From Catenaria anguillulae PL171 (Eukaryota > Blastocladiomycota > Blastocladiomycetes > Blastocladiales > Catenariaceae), in assembly GCA_002102555.1 (NCBI GenBank), contig MCFL01000040.1, forward strand, positions 161,018-225,017: 64,000 nt of DNA. Direction: 5' to 3'. Below, piece by piece: positions 57,605 through 64,000 of this stretch. The notes below the pieces were generated by a model. That model was not told where the DNA came from, did no database searches, and saw only the letters and a program-made list of their open reading frames with translations. The translations under genes were made by a program, and so were the position numbers. Every line of letters begins with the position of its first letter. The first letter of the stretch is position 1.

Positions 57605-60600
57605 ATGTACCCGCCGACTCTGGGAGTCAGCTCAACTCATTCAGCGCCCCTTGCACCAGCACCGCCAGTGCCTGGACGGCTCTCTCACTCAATCTGGTTG
57701 AGGCAACTCGTATCTGAACCGCCTTGCCGGTCGCGTCAATCCTACGCCATTCTCGGCGCATCACTCGCCACAGTTGCCGCCCTGTCGCTGGTTGTCACTT
57801 TGCTCCATTCACATGTACCTCCGCCAGCACACCTGGTTCCGCCACTCAAGACGCTCACTTCCAATGGCGCGATAGCACAACCACCATCGCTACCGACCAA
57901 GGACCCGTCGTATCTCGAGAACGTGATTGCGTATGACGCGAATTATGGAATTGAGCAGGCAGCAGCAGCAGCAACATTCAACGGAAAAGGCGCAGGAAAC
58001 GTTCAGTACACGCGGATAGGACTGTTGCACTTGGCAGCGTTGGATCAGCTTGCCGTGGGGATCGGATCATTGTTGGTATCTGGCGTGATGGCATGGTTGC
58101 GGCCAGACTACTCGGCCAAGCGCATTCACGACGACGAGCCGTCCTCATCAGCATCAGGGACCGGTGACGACATGCTCGCACCGAGTACGCTTCGACGACT
58201 CGCAAAACTCGCACTGTCGACAATGGTAGATTCTGGCTTGTCAGACGCCTTCACGGCGCTTTCAATGCTCTTGATGTCACCGTTTTACGCATTCTATTCC
58301 ACCGCTGTCGCACTTGCGCTATCAAATCTAGTCTTTCAAAATGTCTCGAGCACTTCGCAGTTTGCTCAAGTCGCGCTCGCCCCAGTCTTGGCTGTCCGAC
58401 TGCTCTGCACCATCACGCCACTGGTCATCCCTCCTGGGCTGTCACTGTCAATGCCCTTGATCGCTACACTAGGTATTGCGTGTGTTGCTTGGATCTCGTC
58501 TCTCTCATTTGCCGCTGGGGCCGTGGATGTTGCCAAGATTTCCGTCTACACGGCCATGTCATTGGCAGGCGTGGGACTCGCGGGACGAACCTCGCGCGAC
58601 TTGCTCGCCACGTCGATGTCGGCATGCGATCGCCCAAGTTCAACAATCATGATGGGCGGGCAAGAGATGTTTGTCAAGGCGGTTCAATCCTTGGTACGTA
58701 TTGACCTGTGCTGAGCTACTGCATCCCATGTATGCTTGGATACCTACTCAGCATTCCTTGCCCATGTAATGTACAGGCCGCATTCGCTCTGTTGCTTGTC
58801 CTCTCGCTGCCATCCGCCGCGTCACTATCACCAGCAAACAATGGCTTCACTGGCAACTTCCCAGCCTTGCAAGTGCTGGGCTTTGTCGTCTTTGCTACGG
58901 TCGCCCACTTCTTGACGCAGTACGCCATCCATGGCGCTACGTTTTTGCGGCACCATCCACTCGACCACTCGGCCACCGTCTCGCTCGATCCAACAGTCCA
59001 CACGTCACTGCTCGCCTCTCCCTCCTTGATTCCTCCAGCCGCAGTTGAGCTGCTTCGCGACGCCGGAACCTTTCTCGCAGCCGGTATTGTGTTTGGAATC
59101 ACAGACGTGTCGCCGTTTGTGCTCAAGGCTGTCTACTGTGGCACGTGTGCGGTCGTGGTGCATGCCCTGGTCAAGGCAAGGAGCGGGTTGGAGCATGCGT
59201 TGATTCATTCAGCGACGACGAGCAAGGTGGCGGGCAAGCATTCGCACACGGAAAGAACCGCCGGATCCAGCAAGTCGGTGCTCGTCCTTGCGGCCTTGAC
59301 GCTGTCACTTGCTCTCATCATCGCCATGCCCTCGTCCAACTCACCGGCATCACCGCCAACTCCGACTGGCGTCACGCCATCCGTGCAAACTAGGAGTCCC
59401 AGCGCCTCACGTCGCCAATGGTCCTCTTGGGACCGCTCCATGCCGCTCCACTACGACCTCACACTGCGCATTGACCCATCACTCCCCGGCCCATCACATA
59501 TCGGGCAAAAAGCCGCCAAAGTCTTTGCCGTCGACTCGGACTCGGTCACGGCCCCCGCCGCCGACCGTACTAACATCGTTGCAACGTTGCCTCCGCTATC
59601 CTCATGGCCGCGCCGCAAATGGGACCGCCAATCGATTGCCCGCCACGCCAACTTTTCGCTTAGGCACCACGTCCGATTCGGCAACACGGGCTCGTCGACT
59701 GCGCTTCACCGATACATTGCCATGTACCAGATGTTTGCCGATCCAAACGCACACTCGGACGTGCACCTGCGCATCTACTGGACACACGCCGACGACCCGC
59801 GTGGTTTGTACGGCGTACAGTCACACCTCATGCACGCCTACATGAATGCAACGGGCAGCTTGCATTATCCTGTGATCCTGGGTGGCGATTGGAAACTCAT
59901 GGCGTTCCACATGCTCATGCACATGTACGATACGAGCCCCGAGGACGTCCAGTGGTTTGCCCTGGGCGCAGAGGGGACCGTTTGGTTCCCGAGACAAGTC
60001 CAGGCGCTCGTCACGTCGCTGGATGTGGACCCGATGCAGACCTATGTGTACATGGGCGAGGTGTCGGAGAGCAAGGACCGGCAGCGGACGCACGGCAATA
60101 TGGCGGGTGCCGGTGGCGGCATGCTCATTTCACGTGCGTTGGCTGCGCAGCTCCACAAGCATCACGCATGGTGTGTGCAGCATTTGGCCAAGGGCGATCC
60201 GGGCTTTTTCGGTGCGGACCTGATCAAGGCGTGTATCGACGCAGTGGCCGTCAAGGTCGGCATCCCCGCAGGCGTGCCGCTGACGCGCGTGCCCATGTTC
60301 AACCCGCTCGAGCTCATGGGCCAGGGCTGGCCCAGCGGCCGCGCATACCTGTCTGCACGAGTGTCGCGCGCGCCGCCCGTGACGTTGAGCGATCTGGAAA
60401 ACTTGCCGCCGCTGTTTTCGTCAGGCATGCTTACACGCATGCTGGCCGTGCACGACTGGTGGCATCTCGTGGAGCAGATGCCGAGGACGCTCATGTTTCG
60501 CCGGTTCTTTGTGCATGTGCGCGGGCGGGATGTGGGCAGGGAGGCGACCATTGTGGTCACTTTTGGGCTGCATGTCAGGGTGTATGAGCGGATCGTGACC

Positions 60601-60861
60601 AATGTGGACCACCCTGTGGACTTTGATGGGCCGATTACCAAAGATCCCGAGATGTGGGGAGCAGATTGGTTGACCGAGAACGCGCAGGTGAGTGCGACAA
60701 ACAAGTGGACGTGGCCCAACGAGGAGACGAGTTTCACGGATTTCTGGATTCACGAGTACGACGAGCGGGATGGTGGGTTGATGGTGTACTTGGAGGAGGG
60801 CAATCGGGCAAAGTTTGGCATCAGGGCAAAATGTGAGGGCGCTGGTGAGGGAATGTGTTGA
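57605..60861 (+). CDS. Family E polytopic GT31/DUF604-like protein (arm 2), late frameshift
   Basis: Mirror of 14332-17630. Exons 57605-58693 and 58777-60861. Exon 1 is open here (TGC where arm 1 has TGA). GT31-like signatures QWFALGAEGTVWFP, GAGGGMLISRALA, FFGADLIKACID. One G fewer near 60847 than in arm 1 replaces the last 17 residues with Met-Cys and a stop; with the arm-1 reading the stop would fall near 60907. The start is MYPPTLGV, the first in-frame ATG. Confidence 0.8.
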
Positions 60862-61679
60862 CGCTGTGCGCGATTCCCGAGGTTGTGGATGGCTGGGTGC
60901 AGTGATTCTGCTCATGTTGGACCCAATTCTCTCGTCGTTGTTGTTGCGGCACCTTTCCCCGCTCATGCTTTCCTTGACTTATATTCTTTTTGGTAACGTC
61001 CGAGCGAGCTCACGCTCTTCAAGTTCTGATCTATCATGATGCATTTCAACACTTTCGTGCTGCAATGAAGTAATTGAGGGTTCTTTTCCGACACGTCTTG
61101 TCTTCAAGACCGCGTTTCCCTCGTCCTTCATTTACAGACATAGTTTGGGATGCGGTGTGAAAGGTGTTGCCAATGTATCTGTCTTGGCTCGCATCACACC
61201 AAATTGTGATCAACCCAACGTCGCTGGGGTTCATTGCTACCACGGCTTTGTTGAGCATTCTTGAGTCTCGAATGCGTGCAAGAGAATCACCGCTGTTTCA
61301 ATGTTCTGGCTGTGGGCGATTCGATCGGCATCCCAGCAAAACGGGGCTCGTGACTGCATTCCATAGCCCTTCCAGAGCCTTCCATACATACTCTGACTAA
61401 CGATGGTTACATCATTCATTCCAACTCCTTCTGATCCGTAATCCCAATCATGGTCGCCATGAAAATGAATGCAACGTATTGACCAGCAACGATACTACGC
61501 ACTGCCCACATTCTGCAAACCATAGTGTCATCTTCACACTGATCCGCCGCCGGACACTTGCGCCACCTGTCTGCCTTGACCCACCCACCCACTCTTGTTG
61601 TCTCCACCTCCGACATTCACCGATCCTGACTCGCTGTGATCCCGAAACACATCGCCGTCAATCGCAAGCAAAGTCCAAC
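60862..61679. other. Intergenic region between E' and prohibitin'
   Basis: Mirror of 13130-14331 lacking the ~393-bp arm-1 segment. No gene seen. Confidence 0.6.
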
Positions 61680-62604
61680 ATGGCCTCCCGCATCATCGAC
61701 CGGTTCACTACGCTCGCCGTCACCTTGGGTGCCGCCGCCTCCCTGGCACAGGCCTCCATGTTTGATGTCTCTGGCGGCCAGCGTGCCGTGATTTTCGATC
61801 GCCTCAGGGTGTGCGCCAAGAAGTCGTTGGCGAGGGCACTCACTTTGTGATTCCGTGGCTGCAGCGCGCAATCATCTACGACGTGCGCACTCGCCCACGC
61901 AACATCTCCAACCACGGGTCCCGCGACATCAAATGGTCAGCTTGACGCTCCGCGTCCTGCACAAGCCGACGTGGCAAATTGCCCCAGTTGCATCAGACGC
62001 TCGGCCCCGACTACGATGAGCGCGTGCTGCCCAGTATTGGCAATGAAGTCCTCAAGGTTGTGGCTCGGTTTGATGCCAGCGAGCTCATTACCCACGTGAA
62101 TTGGTGTCGGAACGCATTCGCGAGAGTTGGCACTTGAGGCAAAGGATTTCAACATTTCGCGAGGACGTTTCCATCGTATGTTTACAAATGTCGCACGCAC
62201 ACTCAAGCTTGCTCTATCTCATGTTCACCACCTACCCGCACATTTGCCCATTAGACCCATCTCGCTTTCGGCAAAACTTCACCTCTGCCGTCGAGCAAAA
62301 GCAAATTGCCCAGCAAGAAGCCGAGCGTGCCAAGTTTGTCGTTGAAAAAGCCGAGCAAGAAATGCAACCGCCATTATCCGCGCCGAAGGTAACGCTCAAG
62401 CTGCCGAGTCATTTCCAATGCCTTGGGCAAGGCCGGCCCAGGACTCGTCGAGTTCCGCCGCATCGAGGCCGCCAGGACATTGCCCAGATCTTGGCCAACT
62501 CGCCCAACGTCACGTACTTGCCGAGCAGCGGCGCACATGGTGGCGCTGCACAGGGTGGGCTCCGCTGCGGGCGGGCGGGAATGCTCTTGAACTTGCGCGT
62601 GTAA
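61680..62604 (+). pseudogene. PHB1: Prohibitin-1 copy, heavily frameshifted
   Basis: Mirror of 12185-13129. Starts normally ([17 protein letters not shown]) and is recognisable to the final NLRV-stop at 62602-62604, but small deletions recur about every 30 nt from 61806 on (for example near 61806, 61935, 61970, 62060 and 62100), destroying the frame. Losses far outnumber substitutions, which suits low-quality sequence as much as neutral decay. Confidence 0.75.
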
Positions 62605-62995
62605 CCGGATGCCCTTGAGAATCATGTGGCATCATGCCCGTGATGTAGTTTTATTGCGACCTTTTCATTTAACCTTCCTGTATTCTTCGTTCGTTCTGAT
62701 TCGTGACTATCGCCTTTCAAGTTTCAACACCGCAGGAATCGTCATGTCCGCCAAGACTGGCGAGCTGTGCCCAGCCCAAGCACAGTTCTGAACACAGAGG
62801 AAAAAGTCTTCGATTTCATGAAGCCGAGAAAGGACAAAAACATGGCAGAGAGAGACAGAGCAATCTTAGCAGAGCAAAAGTCAGGTACGACGACAAACCG
62901 CGAGTGCGTCAATACGGTCAAAAGAACGACAATACGAGACATCAACAGAAAATACAACAAATCTCACAAGAACCAGGTGGAGGTGACCAACAACC
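62605..62995. other. Convergent 3' flanks (arm 2)
   Basis: Mirror of 11788-12184, with further small indels. No gene seen. Confidence 0.5.
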
Positions 62996-64000
62996 TTAGC
63001 CGGCACGGCGCTTGCGCATGAGCAACCCACCGCCAATCGCACCAACACCAACCACACCGCCAACCACACCTCCAGCAATCGCTCCAGCATTGACCCGCCC
63101 TCGGCCGGCGGTGTCGGTGTCGGCGTGCCTGTACCTGTGCCCGTCGCCGTGTCGTCCACCCCACCCCTGTGGTTGTCCCAGTTGTCACGGGTACGGCTTG
63201 AACTGCAAATCAGAGGCGGACATGGGCAATCGCAAGTCACCGAGCACTCGTACGACTGACGGTTGACACCCATTTGTCCCCACGCGTGCCCACAAACGCC
63301 ACGCAATCAGCACGGTGGTTTGCGGGCAGGCGAGCAAGTTGCTCGACTCAAACCGCAAATCGTGAAGAGACGTTGGGACCGGCCGAGGTACTGCCCGAGT
63401 TGTACGTGTTGACGGAAAGCACACCACGCGACAATCTTGTTGGATGCGACCTGCGAGTTGCGTGCTTGACGCCATTGAACCATGTGCGAGTCCAAGCACG
63501 AGCCTGCAGGGAGGCCGACAGCGGGCAGCGTGGCCACAAAGTTGCCGACCGTACGCGCAGAGTCACCACTTGTGTTGGCCGTGGGCGAAATGCGACGCAC
63601 GTTGCCCAAGAAGGACCAGTCCGATCGTGACGTGCGGGCAACACCCGAGACGCAGTGTCACCGGCAACGAACTTGCAAGAGCCGCCACCGACGAACGCAA
63701 CTGCTCTCGGTGTTGACTGACGGCGAGCAGCGGCGAGTGGGCATCGTCGCGACGACGCAATGTAGTGGGCTGGTCGCAAAGGTCCGTCGACAAGTCGTCA
63801 ACAGCCGGCCATTTGCCCATCACTTGGATCCGCAGACACCCTTGCCACCCTTGCCAACCGCCGCACCGTTGATGGTCGACGTGAGCAAGTTAGGCGTGTT
63901 GGTCAATTGCGTTGATCGCTCGAAACGGCACCCAGATCAATGTTGGTCAGCATGGAGCCGAGCGAGCAGCGAATCCAGCATCCACGGTCCCGCGCGGACG
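62996..64000 (-). pseudogene. Third copy of the giant GT/REJ gene, C-terminal part only, frame broken
   Basis: Reverse complement of about 10736-11787 (REJ/GAIN-like end, GPS-like motif, C-terminal helix). Stop TAA at the complement of 62996-62998. Many 1-3-nt losses relative to copy 1 break the frame. The rest lies beyond the window. Confidence 0.75.

Larger units (their letters stand above)
46035..64000 (-). repeat. Inverted repeat, arm 2 (runs off the window)
   Basis: Reverse complement of 10736-29695. The inner edge is at 46035. Conservation is high from 46 to about 61 kb and drops sharply afterwards through many 1-3-nt deletions. Confidence 0.95.

Overview
The window is eukaryotic. Genes carry short introns (about 50-370 nt, donors such as GTAAGT, GTACGT and GTGCGT, acceptors YAG). 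The proteins include prohibitin, the Paf1-complex subunit Cdc73 and a mitochondrial AUH-type hydratase. It also holds features more usual in flagellated opisthokonts than in yeasts or moulds: a class A GPCR and a polycystin-like REJ/GPS ectodomain. My best guess is an early-diverging zoosporic fungus, possibly Blastocladiomycota (Allomyces-like). That is inference from content only.

Layout. 1-3346: the 3' part of a rhodopsin-like GPCR gene and a broken gene for a small secreted protein. 4594-11787: a five-exon gene for a ~2,190-residue membrane protein (signal anchor, EGF-like loop, two glycosyltransferase-like domains, Ser/Thr-rich stalk, REJ-like and GPS-like modules, C-terminal TM). 12185-29690: prohibitin (-), three divergent paralogues of a polytopic membrane protein with a DUF604/fringe-like GT31 domain (E -, H -, I +), an AUH-type hydratase (+), and a broken ankyrin-like gene (+). 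29696-46034: a central spacer with a broken second copy of the giant gene (+), an ABC ATPase (-), CDC73 (+) and a secreted sorbosone-dehydrogenase-like protein (+). 46035-64000: the 10.7-29.7 kb block again, inverted and in mirror order (I', H', G', F', E', prohibitin', tail of the giant gene).

The dominant structure is therefore an inverted duplication with arms of at least 18 kb around a 16.3-kb spacer, plus a direct duplicate of the giant gene inside the spacer. The arms differ by scattered substitutions, small indels, and three larger presence/absence segments (about 705, 393 and 160 bp). H and F are intact in both arms. E has a stop in arm 1 and a late frameshift in arm 2. I is frameshifted in both arms at different places. 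G shares a disabling frameshift in both. Beyond about 61.7 kb arm 2 becomes very rich in small deletions, which looks like either decay or poor sequence at a contig end. Real inverted duplication, two haplotypes joined head to head, and misassembly cannot be told apart from sequence alone.

Functionally the region is rich in membrane-bound glycosyltransferase-like proteins (the giant protein and E/H/I), suggesting a secretory-pathway or cell-surface glycan theme. The housekeeping genes between them appear unrelated. Only family I keeps a canonical DDD metal-binding motif, yet it is the family broken in both arms.
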